DNA of 36,850 nucleotides from Bacteroidales bacterium (lineage in GTDB: Bacteria; Bacteroidota; Bacteroidia; Bacteroidales; Muribaculaceae). The stretch spans positions 1 through 36,850 of the forward strand of contig JAAVFL010000012.1 in the NCBI GenBank assembly GCA_014800795.1, written 5' to 3'. Each line of letters opens with the position of its first letter. Position 1 is the first letter of the stretch. Positions 19,193 to 27,312 of the stretch are shown here, one piece after another. The position numbers and the translations under genes were made by a program. The notes under the pieces are model-generated. The model was not told where the DNA came from. It saw only the letters and a list, made by a program, of their open reading frames with translations, and did not search any database.

Positions 19193-19229
19193 TATTATAC
19201 GTAATAATTTTCATGACTTACGTATAATA
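19193..19229. repeat. 12-bp inverted repeat between prmC and recX
   Basis: TATTATACGTAA (19193-19204) and TTACGTATAATA (19218-19229) are exact reverse complements separated by 13 bases, and a further TACGTAA follows. It lies 22 bp beyond the prmC stop on the minus strand. It could be an AT-rich terminator or a protein-binding site. The remaining 18967-19250 gap is AT-rich and shows no gene or recognisable RNA. Confidence 0.55.
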
Positions 19230-19250
19230 CGTAAAACAGAGCGTAATCAT

Positions 19251-20129
19251 CTATTTCCATGCAATCAGAAATCTCTCTTTCCCATAACTGTCTCTGACCA
19301 AATCCACATTCCCGAAACCTTTTCTTACAGCCAGATCACGAACTTCGGCAGCATAAACAGGGTTTATCTCACAATAAACCTTACCCGTATCAGTGAGATG
19401 CCCCAACGATATCCTGAAAATCGCATTATAAAACACAAGCGGATCATCATCAGGAACAAACAGAGCCAGATGTGGTTCATAGGCTAGTACATTCCTATCC
19501 ATATCCGATTTTTCTTTTTCCGCTATATATGGAGGGTTACTGACAATCACATCATATTGTCCGGCTATCAAGCCGGAATTGTCCTTCAATATATCTGTCT
19601 TTAAGAAATTGACGTTGGCATGAAGCGATATAGCATTATCCTGAGCTACAGCAAGAGCCTTTGCGCTCACATCAACAGCTGTAACCTTACTGAAAGGCAA
19701 ATTTCTGGCAAGAGCGATAGCGATACACCCGGTACCTGTACATAAATCAAGAACACCTTGATCTGATTTCTCCCTATAATCCTTCACGATATAATCTACA
19801 AGTTCGGCCGTTTCAGGACGTGGAATTAAAGTATCAGAAGTGACCTTGAATCTCATACCGTAAAACCAGGCATTGCCAAATATATATTGTATCGGTTCAT
19901 GATCTAACAATCTCCTGACAACCGAATCAATCTGATGTATGATGAACGGACTTATCAGTTGATCTGCTTTGAGTGCCATGTCAACCCGATTCCATCCTTT
20001 CAGGTTCTCGAATATGATACCGACCATAGCTTTGGCCTCCCGGTCACCATATATGGGTGTCAGTGCTGACACTGTCTCATTTCTGACCTCATTGAGTTTT
20101 TTCTCACCGATCGGGTCTGCTTCATTCAT
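19251..20129 (-). CDS. prmC: Peptide chain release factor glutamine methyltransferase
   Basis: Methylates the Gln of the GGQ motif in release factors RF1/RF2. The 292-residue protein has an N-terminal helical domain, then PRPETAELVDY, the SAM motif VLDLCTGTGCIAIALA and the diagnostic NPPY at about residues 198-201 (VSNPPYIAE). I chose the ATG at 20129 (MNEADPIGEKK), 5 bp after the neuB stop. An ATG at 20180 would overlap neuB and add an unlikely 17-residue extension. It is the last gene of the surface-glycan/lipid run, an unusual place for a translation gene, though its product is unlikely to act in that pathway. Confidence 0.94.
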   Translation of the reverse strand: MNEADPIGEKKLNEVRNETVSALTPIYGDREAKAMVGIIFENLKGWNRVDMALKADQLISPFIIHQIDSVVRRLLDHEPIQYIFGNAWFYGMRFKVTSDTLIPRPETAELVDYIVKDYREKSDQGVLDLCTGTGCIAIALARNLPFSKVTAVDVSAKALAVAQDNAISLHANVNFLKTDILKDNSGLIAGQYDVIVSNPPYIAEKEKSDMDRNVLAYEPHLALFVPDDDPLVFYNAIFRISLGHLTDTGKVYCEINPVYAAEVRDLAVRKGFGNVDLVRDSYGKERFLIAWK

Positions 20130-20134
20130 GGCTT

Positions 20135-21157
20135 TTACTGCTTTTTTAAAGTTATCAACGAATCCTCTATAAAATCGCAAGGAGCCACCTGACCTATCAC
20201 CTCATCCCATAACATTGGAGAAATGCCGTTTCCAGGCCTCTTTACAGTAATATTATCCTCTGAAAATAGTTCTCCCGCCTTTATATTTCTTGAGGCGACA
20301 ATGCTCTTTCTCGCAACCTCAATGTTTGGACGTTCCGACGGGCTTACACTCTTCATCTCCACTCCAAGAGATGACTCTACATTTCTAATGGCTCCTACCA
20401 TAGATTTAAGTTCATCAGTATCGAGCGATGCTTTATGATCAGGGCCAGGAAGTGATTTATCAAGAGTAAAATGTTTCTCTATCACTACAGCTCCAAGAGC
20501 CACAGCCGCAACAGGAATCTCAATGCCACAGGTATGATCGCTATAACCAACTCCTGCACATCCCAGACTACCGAGTGTATTCATCGCTTTAAGATTCACA
20601 TCACGATAAGGAGTTGGATATTGGGTATTGCAATGCAGCAAGATAATATTTGAACGGGAAGTTCCTGAGGCTTCCAGAATCTTAACCGCAGCTTCAACCT
20701 CATAGAGTTCCGACATCCCGGTACTGAGAATCACTCTTCCATTCATAGCTCCTATCTTACGGAGATAGGGCAGATTTGTGATCTCACCAGATGGAATTTT
20801 CCAATAATCCATATTCAGCTCGGCCAGACAATCAATTGATACGAGATCAAATGGTGTTGACATAAAGCCGATACCGACTTCACGGCATAGAGCAGCCAGC
20901 GGAGCGTAGTCTCCCAATCTGAGGTGTATCCTACGACACATCTCAAGTTGACTTTCCTCTTCTCCTGTCGTTTTCTTCTGATACTCTGCCTTTGGAGCTA
21001 TAGCAGATATCACAAGCTCGGGAACGGCTGTCTGAAACTTAATATAATCAGCACCGGCTTCTTTGGCCGCATAAATCATATTAACCGCTCTGTCATAATC
21101 ACCATTGTGATTAACACCGGCCTCTGCGATTATTATTGTATGGGGTTGATCATTCAT
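20135..21157 (-). CDS. NeuB-family nonulosonic acid synthase
   Basis: Condenses phosphoenolpyruvate with an N-acylated hexose to give a nine-carbon sialic acid-like sugar. The 340-residue protein has a TIM barrel with IIIAEAGVNHNGDYDRA at residues 8-24, YIKFQT, STPFD, KIPSGEITNLPYL, STGMS and EKHFTLDKSLPGPDHKASL, all NeuB hallmarks, then a C-terminal SAF (antifreeze-like) domain (RKSIVASRNIKAGELFSEDNITVKRPG). The presence of a LegB-like dehydratase nearby suggests a legionaminate-type product, but NeuB, LegI and PseI cannot be distinguished with confidence here. It lies 28 bp after the ATP-grasp gene. No cytidylyltransferase, aminotransferase or hydrolysing epimerase is in the window. Confidence 0.9.
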   Translation of the reverse strand: MNDQPHTIIIAEAGVNHNGDYDRAVNMIYAAKEAGADYIKFQTAVPELVISAIAPKAEYQKKTTGEEESQLEMCRRIHLRLGDYAPLAALCREVGIGFMSTPFDLVSIDCLAELNMDYWKIPSGEITNLPYLRKIGAMNGRVILSTGMSELYEVEAAVKILEASGTSRSNIILLHCNTQYPTPYRDVNLKAMNTLGSLGCAGVGYSDHTCGIEIPVAAVALGAVVIEKHFTLDKSLPGPDHKASLDTDELKSMVGAIRNVESSLGVEMKSVSPSERPNIEVARKSIVASRNIKAGELFSEDNITVKRPGNGISPMLWDEVIGQVAPCDFIEDSLITLKKQ

Positions 21158-21185
21158 ATCTGTAAAAACTCTCCCGCAAACATCG

Positions 21186-22136
21186 TCACGGTCTAAAGAC
21201 TACATCTTCAAAATATCGGCACACTTTAACATCTGCCTGCCAATCATCACATATCCTTACCGTACCTTTCATCCAATCTTCAAGTACGAACCGAGGGATA
21301 TCGGCACCGGCATATACCGCACATACCGCTCCCCCTCCCAGTCGCGGATTCACTTCCATAATCAGAATTCTGCCATCAGTTTTATCACGCATAAACTGAA
21401 TGGTGACAGGCCCCCGCAGATTCAGATTTTCAAGAACATTGCTGCTCAGCAGTTCTATCTCCGAATCCCTGAGAGTTACGGTTGAAACAACTTCTCCCCC
21501 GGCGATTTCCAGGCGCCGGCGCGGTACAGTACAAACTATCTGACCATCCTGCGCAATATAACAATCAACCGTAAACTCATCTCTGTCTGCTATATATTCC
21601 TGAAAGATATAGCCATTCATTTCACCACGGTTACATATGGCTTCATATTCATCATGTTCGAGAATCTTAAGACCACGTGACGCAGAACCAAATTGCGGCT
21701 TTGCTATTATATCACCTTTAATCTTAACTTTGGCCGCATTTGCCGGAGCAGGTATGCCTATAGCTGAGAATACTTCATCTGCTTTTATCTTATCGAACAT
21801 AAGGGCTGCGCAGGTATGATCCTGTAAGGGCGTCCACACTTGCGGATCTGAAGCGCAATATTTTGCCGCAACTTCAACTGCCGGATCGACAAACGGTATA
21901 ATTATATCAATCCGGTTCTCACTGACAACATCGTGCAGATCTGACATCAGATCCGGATCAGTCCATCGCCGGCCGACTATTACATTTGCAACCTCAGATA
22001 CAGGGACCTCCTTAGACAACTCGTAAGAAAACAGAACGACTTCAAGCCCAAGTTTGCGGCCGGCTTCGATAAAAAGCCGCCCCATTGCTACACGCTTTGC
22101 TCCACCCAAAAATAAGATATTCACTACCCGTCGCAT
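21186..22136 (-). CDS. ATP-grasp domain protein
   Basis: 316-residue protein with a Rossmann-like N-terminal part (VNILFLGGAKRVAMGRLFIEAG) and an ATP-grasp core: KIKADEVFSAIGIPAPA, IIAKPQFGSASRGLKIL (phosphate-clamp loop), YIFQEYIADRDEFTVDCYI, and the metal-binding LIMEVNPRLGGGA. It resembles carbamoyl-phosphate-synthase-like ATP-grasp proteins found in capsule and nonulosonate loci. The usual reaction is ATP-dependent joining of a carboxylate to an amine or thiol. Its place between the LegB-like dehydratase and the NeuB synthase suggests it modifies a sugar intermediate or the finished glycan, perhaps by adding an amino acid. That is inference only; the acceptor is unknown. Confidence 0.8.
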   Translation of the reverse strand: MRRVVNILFLGGAKRVAMGRLFIEAGRKLGLEVVLFSYELSKEVPVSEVANVIVGRRWTDPDLMSDLHDVVSENRIDIIIPFVDPAVEVAAKYCASDPQVWTPLQDHTCAALMFDKIKADEVFSAIGIPAPANAAKVKIKGDIIAKPQFGSASRGLKILEHDEYEAICNRGEMNGYIFQEYIADRDEFTVDCYIAQDGQIVCTVPRRRLEIAGGEVVSTVTLRDSEIELLSSNVLENLNLRGPVTIQFMRDKTDGRILIMEVNPRLGGGAVCAVYAGADIPRFVLEDWMKGTVRICDDWQADVKVCRYFEDVVFRP

Positions 22137-22200
22137 AATTTTATTGTTTAAGTCGCCGGAAACTGTGATCCGGTGTGGTAATTTCTGTCAGTGAAACGTC

Positions 22201-23190
22201 CTATCTGTTATATATGTTCGCTTTATAACGGTCAAGATTACGTTTGTCCGCAAACCATTCGATCGTCCTTTCAAGTCCATCATGAAGAGAAACTACAGGC
22301 CTCCAATCTGTAAGTGAACAGATCTTACGGTTATCTCCGCGCAACCGAAACACCTCGCTTTTTCCTGGCCGTAACCGCTGGGGATCAACAACGTAATTGA
22401 CATCACTATTCATTATCTCTGCAATCATACGCAGCGTTTCCTCCATAGAGACCTCTTTACCAGTGGCTATATTTATCTCTTCTCCTTCAATATTTTCCGC
22501 CATAGCAAGTGCCATAAACCCATGACATGTATCGGTCACATAGTTAAAATCGCGTGTAGGGGAAAGATCACCAACCTTAATTTCAGATACCCCTGACGCA
22601 ATCTGCGAAATGATTGTCGGGATTATGGCTCTGGCACTCTGGCGGGGGCCATACGTATTGAACGGGCGAGCTATCACAACCGGCAATCCGAATGCATTGA
22701 AGAAACTTTTAGCAATTGCATCCGCACCAATCTTTGTAGCCGAATAGGGAGACTGAGGTTGTCTTGGATGCAATTCATCAATAGGGACATATTGCGCCGT
22801 ACCGTAAACCTCGGATGTAGATGTGACGATTATGCGTTCTATTCCCTTATCCCTCGCAGCCTGACACATATTGAGCGTACCGGTTATATTTGTATCGACA
22901 TAACTTTCCGGCGCCACATAGCTGTATGGGATGGCAATTAGAGCTGCGAGATGAAAAATTGTATCTACTCCTTCAGAAATGTGACGGCAAAACGCCGCAT
23001 CCCGCACATCACCGCATACCACCTCAAGCTGTGGATGACTGTTTCCCTCAAGCCATCCCCAGTTATTGAATGAATTATATTGCGACAGCGCACGCACCTC
23101 TATTCCATGTGTCAGCAGCAAATCGACAAGATGCGATCCGATAAAACCATCTGCGCCCGTCACTAATGCTTTTTTTATAATACGTGCCAT
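22201..23190 (-). CDS. legB: LegB-like NAD-dependent sugar-nucleotide 4,6-dehydratase
   Basis: 329-residue extended SDR. The NAD loop VTGADGFIGSH is at residues 10-20, the active site TSTSEVYGTAQYVPI carries the Glu of dehydratases, and SPYSATKIGADAIA has the Tyr-x-x-x-Lys pair; RPFNTYGPRQSARAIIPTII follows. The SEVYGTA-x-Y-VPI wording is that of LegB (Campylobacter and relatives), which makes the 4-keto-6-deoxy UDP- or GDP-GlcNAc precursor of legionaminic acid. It directly abuts the stop of the lipoprotein gene upstream (TGAATG, no gap), so translation is probably coupled. Other 4,6-dehydratases, for bacillosamine or rhamnose-type sugars, are the alternatives. Confidence 0.75.
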   Translation of the reverse strand: MARIIKKALVTGADGFIGSHLVDLLLTHGIEVRALSQYNSFNNWGWLEGNSHPQLEVVCGDVRDAAFCRHISEGVDTIFHLAALIAIPYSYVAPESYVDTNITGTLNMCQAARDKGIERIIVTSTSEVYGTAQYVPIDELHPRQPQSPYSATKIGADAIAKSFFNAFGLPVVIARPFNTYGPRQSARAIIPTIISQIASGVSEIKVGDLSPTRDFNYVTDTCHGFMALAMAENIEGEEINIATGKEVSMEETLRMIAEIMNSDVNYVVDPQRLRPGKSEVFRLRGDNRKICSLTDWRPVVSLHDGLERTIEWFADKRNLDRYKANIYNR

Positions 23191-23697
23191 TCAGCTTTGC
23201 TTTTTTATAGTATACGTATAAACATGTCCATCCGCATCGGTATATTGCAGCACGGCTTCCCTGCCCGGTGCCTTTATGATAGACAACGGAGTTTCGGAAC
23301 CATAAGGGAAATGCAACTCTTCAAATGCATGATATTGGTATCCTTCAGTATCGCTGTTATCGCTGTATGCAAACTTAAGATAAAGTGTTCCATCAGCCTC
23401 ACGCCACGTTCCGAACCGTTTCTCAACGGTGTGCATTCCCGGAGAGTCAACTGGTACTCTCGTCAAGAAAATGACCTCACTCTGAAAGGCCCAGAAGATG
23501 TTATTTTCATACTCCACCTCCGGATTTCCGTCAACCATAATAGACTCAAGATGCCAGGTTCCGAACCAAGGTCCGATGTCTCCATTGTTACGTGTGCAGG
23601 ATGTCAAAACCGCAAGGAGCATCGTCACAAAGAAAAACTTCGCACCTCCCGATTCAATTATACGACGAACTGACAAATATGTATTGTGTGAACTCAT
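23191..23697 (-). CDS. Small lipocalin-like lipoprotein
   Basis: 168-residue predicted lipoprotein. A long N-region with positive charge leads to a hydrophobic segment (FFFVTMLLAVLTSC), so Cys34 is the probable lipidation site. The mature part is about 134 residues, beta-rich and opens with GPWFGTWHLESIMVDG, the pattern of Bacteroidetes lipocalin-like domains (GTWxLES). There is no catalytic motif. It lies 15 bp after the wzi-like gene and abuts legB, so it may be an envelope accessory of the same glycan or lipid. The long open frame on the opposite strand is a shadow. Family assignment is moderately confident, function unknown. Confidence 0.6.
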   Translation of the reverse strand: MSSHNTYLSVRRIIESGGAKFFFVTMLLAVLTSCTRNNGDIGPWFGTWHLESIMVDGNPEVEYENNIFWAFQSEVIFLTRVPVDSPGMHTVEKRFGTWREADGTLYLKFAYSDNSDTEGYQYHAFEELHFPYGSETPLSIIKAPGREAVLQYTDADGHVYTYTIKKQS

Positions 23698-23712
23698 GTA
23701 ATAACTTATTTT

Positions 23713-25236
23713 TCATAAATTGAACGAACCGGCATAGCGTAGTGTGATACATGCGCCTGTATTATTCCCCAAAAGTGTACCGTGGTCAAAAGCAAACTGA
23801 CCTTTTAAGCTCAGTCCTCTGACCGACGGAACTTTCCATTCCGCCTCAAACAACATCGAAGTTGAAGTCGCAGGAACTATCAGAGGTATCGATCCATTCC
23901 CCCAACTTTTGCGATAGCTGCCCAATACCCTGTAACCTAATTCCTTGGATATATATCCATCAATACCTACATGAAAACCTCGCATGCGGTTATAGAGAAA
24001 CATCATCATGCCATCAGTATTATATATGGGCGAAACCATAAATGGGGTACCGATCGCCATTCCATAATTGGCATACGGATTATATTCGTGATTATTATAA
24101 TAGTCGTCCGCGCCTTCCCCACGTGCGGTGATATCAACTCCCGGATAATCATCCGGATCCCAATGCATGGGTCCGGACTGGTTCGTAAAATCGATATATT
24201 CCAATACTACACCTCTGACAGGAGAGTTTACTGACGAAACGAATTCCACTCCCCAGATACCATCCCAACCGTTCAGGAATCCGATACCTGAGCCATCCTC
24301 ATATGGCTTTTGAAAGTAAGCGTTAACTGTATATCGGTCAGATATACGATATCTGAACTTTACATCCCACGACCCGAGAGTACTACCGGTATAGTAGTCC
24401 AGCCCTCCGTCTGTCGGCAAAAGCATTTTAAAAAACTGCCGGATGCCTCTGGAAAAACGATATTGTTTTGTCAGCACCCCCGCGGTATACCATACGGTTT
24501 GTCCACCAAAAGAAGCTCCGACCTGCATACCGAAGGTAACCGACAGGGGCATCGTCGGTTTTGTGCGGAAATAACACCGTTTATATGTATAGAGCGCTCC
24601 CTGATTCAAATGATAGTCCAGATAGTTGTAATGTTCACGCATCCACTTGTTATCGGTATATTTTCCATATGATATTTCACCCTGAATCTGCAACCACCCG
24701 TTTGTAAATGGAATATTCTGAAAATCAATAAAACCAATACGCACTTCAGGTATGGGACGTGAATTCCCACTCTCCACAAGATCCCCGCTTGAAAGACTTT
24801 GATTGAGTAGTGCGGAACCATGTTCCTTAAGACCGGCCGTAAGGAATACCCCTCTGTATTTCACCTCGCCGTATAATTGCTGAATCCATGCTCTGGATGG
24901 ATGACGAGCGATTTCAGTCGCTCCATCTCCAGTATACTGAAGATAGTCTGTAGAACTTCCCCAACCACCGATCAGGTCAATTCCATATCCGTAACTGAAC
25001 CGACGGTTGAGATTCCAATCGTGCTTCAATACACCTCGGATTAAAGCATCTGATTTTTGAGTCACAATGCCATGATGGTTAGAGGATATGTAATAAGGAG
25101 CAAAACTACCGCCACCGGCATTGACTATTGCATCTGCCGTGTAGTCTACTTCATGCTCGGCATGAATCCTCGACACAGACAAAACAAACATGGCTGCCAG
25201 CAGGAATCTCCTGAATGTGGGGAAGTAATTATTCAT
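23713..25236 (-). CDS. Wzi-family capsule assembly outer-membrane protein
   Basis: 507-residue outer-membrane protein. Signal peptide around residues 1-26 (RFLLAAMFVLSVSRIHA|EHEV). The mature part has long alternating beta-strands, beginning with GGGSFAPYYISSNHHGIVTQ, typical of the Bacteroidetes Wzi family, and segments such as LTAGLKEHGSALL, WLQIQGEISYGKYTDNKWM and YYNNHEYNPYANYGMAIGTPFM. Wzi is a surface lectin-like barrel that anchors capsule polysaccharide in E. coli; the Bacteroidetes family is annotated by similarity. It sits between the glycine-lipid acyltransferase genes and the nonulosonate genes, so a role in binding or presenting a surface glycan containing that sugar is plausible. 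Confidence 0.85.
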   Translation of the reverse strand: MNNYFPTFRRFLLAAMFVLSVSRIHAEHEVDYTADAIVNAGGGSFAPYYISSNHHGIVTQKSDALIRGVLKHDWNLNRRFSYGYGIDLIGGWGSSTDYLQYTGDGATEIARHPSRAWIQQLYGEVKYRGVFLTAGLKEHGSALLNQSLSSGDLVESGNSRPIPEVRIGFIDFQNIPFTNGWLQIQGEISYGKYTDNKWMREHYNYLDYHLNQGALYTYKRCYFRTKPTMPLSVTFGMQVGASFGGQTVWYTAGVLTKQYRFSRGIRQFFKMLLPTDGGLDYYTGSTLGSWDVKFRYRISDRYTVNAYFQKPYEDGSGIGFLNGWDGIWGVEFVSSVNSPVRGVVLEYIDFTNQSGPMHWDPDDYPGVDITARGEGADDYYNNHEYNPYANYGMAIGTPFMVSPIYNTDGMMMFLYNRMRGFHVGIDGYISKELGYRVLGSYRKSWGNGSIPLIVPATSTSMLFEAEWKVPSVRGLSLKGQFAFDHGTLLGNNTGACITLRYAGSFNL

Positions 25237-25260
25237 GATTTTCTTCAGTATTCTGAGGTA

Positions 25261-26229
25261 TTACAGGCGAAGAGCTAACGAGGGATCATCAATTGCTTGA
25301 TAAGTAGCGACATGCCTCTGAATTTTTTCTTCAAATATTTCTGAGATAGTAAGGAATATACCGGTCTCCTCTACATCTCCGAATTCATCGTTAATAGATG
25401 TTCCGAAAATTTTCATTGTAGGCGAAAGACTCATATATGCGTTTACCAACGGAGGAATATTTATCCCGTGCTCTCGCACAAAAGCGTTGAGTATCCTGTA
25501 ATCTTCCTTGAAGCTATTTCCCGGAAGCAATCGGGCAAACCGCTCTGAATCATCCGGCATCTCTATAGGATGGAATGGGCGTACCAGACAGTCATTATCA
25601 GGAAAATGTTTGTTGAGGAAATACAACAGTAAATTACGACATTCCCTGTCGTAACTCGGATACATTGTGAATTTACCGAATAGATATTTTATCTCCGGGT
25701 GAACAACAGTGAGGGCACCAAGACCGTCCCATAGATTATCAAGTGTAAATATTGCTTTAGAACCGGCTTTCGACGACTGATACTCCAGGCGTACAAACGA
25801 TCTGCCCAATTCAATTGTCTGCGGTAAATATTGTGTCATGAATTCGGGTGAAAACCTGAACATATGTGACGTCGCTATTCTGGGAGAGCCATCCGCCTCT
25901 ATCTTGATATCCTTTCCAAGAATATATCTGTATCCTCCCATTATGATCCTTTCATCCTGATTCCAGACAATCAGTTGTTTACACGGAGGTGACATAAGAT
26001 CATAACTATCAATATCACATTCCTTCCCGGTTCCTCCACCTGCGGTTCGGAATGCTATCTCGCGAAGCCTGCCGATTTCACGCATTACATTAGGCGCAGT
26101 ATGGGCATCTACGACATATATGTCATTATGACCTTTATTAGTCTTACGCAGAAAACACTCGGGCCGCAGCTCTGCTTCTATAGCTTCAACAGGAACAGGA
26201 TCTATGATTCTTTGAGACTTATCTGACAT
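25261..26229 (-). CDS. glsB: GNAT-fold N-acyltransferase, GlsB-like (glycine lipid synthesis)
   Basis: 322-residue protein resembling the OlsB/hemolysin-type GNAT acyltransferases. N-terminal region YVVDAHTAPNVMREIGRLREIAFRTAGGGTGKECDIDSYD is the characteristic opening; MGGYRYILG, ELGRSFVRLEYQ and a WDGLGALTVVHPEIKYLFGKFTMYPSYD segment follow. In Bacteroides thetaiotaomicron, GlsB of this family N-acylates glycine with an acyl-ACP to give commendamide, the first step of glycine lipids. The next-door PlsC-like acyltransferase supports this. It lies 37 bp after glsA and 24 bp before the wzi-like gene. Another amino acid (e.g. ornithine) as acceptor cannot be excluded. Confidence 0.75.
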   Translation of the reverse strand: MSDKSQRIIDPVPVEAIEAELRPECFLRKTNKGHNDIYVVDAHTAPNVMREIGRLREIAFRTAGGGTGKECDIDSYDLMSPPCKQLIVWNQDERIIMGGYRYILGKDIKIEADGSPRIATSHMFRFSPEFMTQYLPQTIELGRSFVRLEYQSSKAGSKAIFTLDNLWDGLGALTVVHPEIKYLFGKFTMYPSYDRECRNLLLYFLNKHFPDNDCLVRPFHPIEMPDDSERFARLLPGNSFKEDYRILNAFVREHGINIPPLVNAYMSLSPTMKIFGTSINDEFGDVEETGIFLTISEIFEEKIQRHVATYQAIDDPSLALRL

Positions 26230-26266
26230 TTTGTAACTAATTTCTTAATTAGAATTTCATTATGTA

Positions 26267-27142
26267 TCAATCGGAACATGACATATCCAGTCCTTCCATT
26301 CCAAGCTGATACACATATTCACGAAGATTATCGGCTACCGTCTGGGCATTCCTTGCACTACCCAGATCCGTATATTTTTTCACCTTCCCCACTGATATTA
26401 CAAATGTCTGTCCTTCCGAGTAAAAGATTTCACGAGGCAAAAGTATCATCTCTATATTGAATTTTAATCCAAGCCGCTTACGGATATAGGCTTTACGATA
26501 GAAATCCATGGAATTTGTACCGCTAAAAAACAGCGGCACTATATCACGACGATACTGCGTAGCCTTGTTGACAAAGGTTCTGTGCCACTTCAGATCGGCA
26601 ATGACTTTTCTTTTTTCTCCATTCTGTACTTCTGTCTGATAACGCGACACCAGCCCGGCAGGAAATATTATAATCGGATCTTCCCCCGCAAAAGCTTCTT
26701 CTATACGTATTGCACTTCCACGATTCTGGGTCCCGAATTTATTGATTGGCAGAAAAACATTCTCGAGGGGTTTCACCGCCATAAGAAGATCATTGACAAT
26801 GAACCACACCTGTCCGCCGTAAAAATTTCTCACAAATTCAATAAGTGCAAGACCATCTAAGCCTCCAAGCGGATGATTGCAAGCGAAAATCACCCTTCGG
26901 TCTGAAGGGAGCCGCTCGGAGAATCTCACTTTAATTTTTATATCGAGAGATTCGAGAATTCCACGACAGAAATCAGCCCCTGTTTTCCCGGCATTGGATT
27001 CAAGAAGCGCATTTAGCTTATCCTGCCGAATAATCTTCTCAATTCTATTTATCAATACATCAGGTATGAAACGACTTAAACGGGGTATACGATCACGTAT
27101 AACCCGCCCGACATCTATTTTGATTACTTCCGGCTGTGACAT
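26267..27142 (-). CDS. glsA: PlsC-like O-acyltransferase, GlsA-like (glycine lipid synthesis)
   Basis: 291-residue acyltransferase (294 if the ATG at 27151 is used). The motif FACNHPLGGLDG is a variant of the acyltransferase HxxxxD box, followed by FIVNDLLMAVKPLENVFLPINKFGTQNRG and IIIFPAGLVSR (family block III/IV). LysoPA acyltransferase-like proteins of this length next to an OlsB-type gene act as GlsA in Bacteroides, adding a fatty acid to the 3-hydroxyl of N-acyl-glycine. It is first in the long minus-strand run, with a -7 element (CAAAATTA, i.e. TAATTTTG) at 27171-27178. The start at 27142 or 27151 is not decided by the sequence. Confidence 0.72.
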   Translation of the reverse strand: MSQPEVIKIDVGRVIRDRIPRLSRFIPDVLINRIEKIIRQDKLNALLESNAGKTGADFCRGILESLDIKIKVRFSERLPSDRRVIFACNHPLGGLDGLALIEFVRNFYGGQVWFIVNDLLMAVKPLENVFLPINKFGTQNRGSAIRIEEAFAGEDPIIIFPAGLVSRYQTEVQNGEKRKVIADLKWHRTFVNKATQYRRDIVPLFFSGTNSMDFYRKAYIRKRLGLKFNIEMILLPREIFYSEGQTFVISVGKVKKYTDLGSARNAQTVADNLREYVYQLGMEGLDMSCSD

Positions 27143-27170
27143 AATACTCATTGCGGCCCCTTCCCTCTTG

Positions 27171-27178
27171 CAAAATTA
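27171..27178 (-). promoter_or_regulatory. Candidate -7 element for the glsA-prmC run
   Basis: CAAAATTA on the plus strand is TAATTTTG on the minus strand (TAnnTTTG). Transcription would begin near 27164, about 13-22 nt before the two possible glsA starts. No well-placed -33. No other -7 match is seen in the short gaps downstream. Confidence 0.5.
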
Positions 27179-27261
27179 GCAATTTTTTTCTTTTTGTCAC
27201 ATCAATGCCGCATTAAACTTCATACGCCATATTGAAGATCCCGCATTTCACATTACCGACA

Positions 27262-27291
27262 TTGAAATTATGTCCTAATTCTGTATCTTTG
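27262..27291 (+). promoter_or_regulatory. Promoter for the DUF115-like gene
   Basis: TATCTTTG at 27284-27291 matches TAnnTTTG, and TTG at 27262-27264 lies 19 bp upstream as expected for a -33 element. Start of transcription near 27298, about 15 nt before the ATG at 27313. Confidence 0.6.
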
Positions 27292-27312
27292 CACTGTAAA
27301 ACTTCATAGCTC

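Noticed and set aside
18967-19250. Possible small RNA or small gene in the prmC-recX gap
   Set aside because: Only very short open frames and no recognisable RNA fold; the only clear structure is the inverted repeat reported separately.
20135-20180. Overlap of prmC with the neuB-like gene using the ATG at 20180
   Set aside because: The extra 17 residues have no family match; the ATG at 20129, just after the neuB stop, fits better.
23197-23673. 158-residue plus-strand frame opposite the lipoprotein gene
   Set aside because: The minus-strand frame has a convincing signal peptide, lipobox and operon spacing; the plus-strand frame has none of these.
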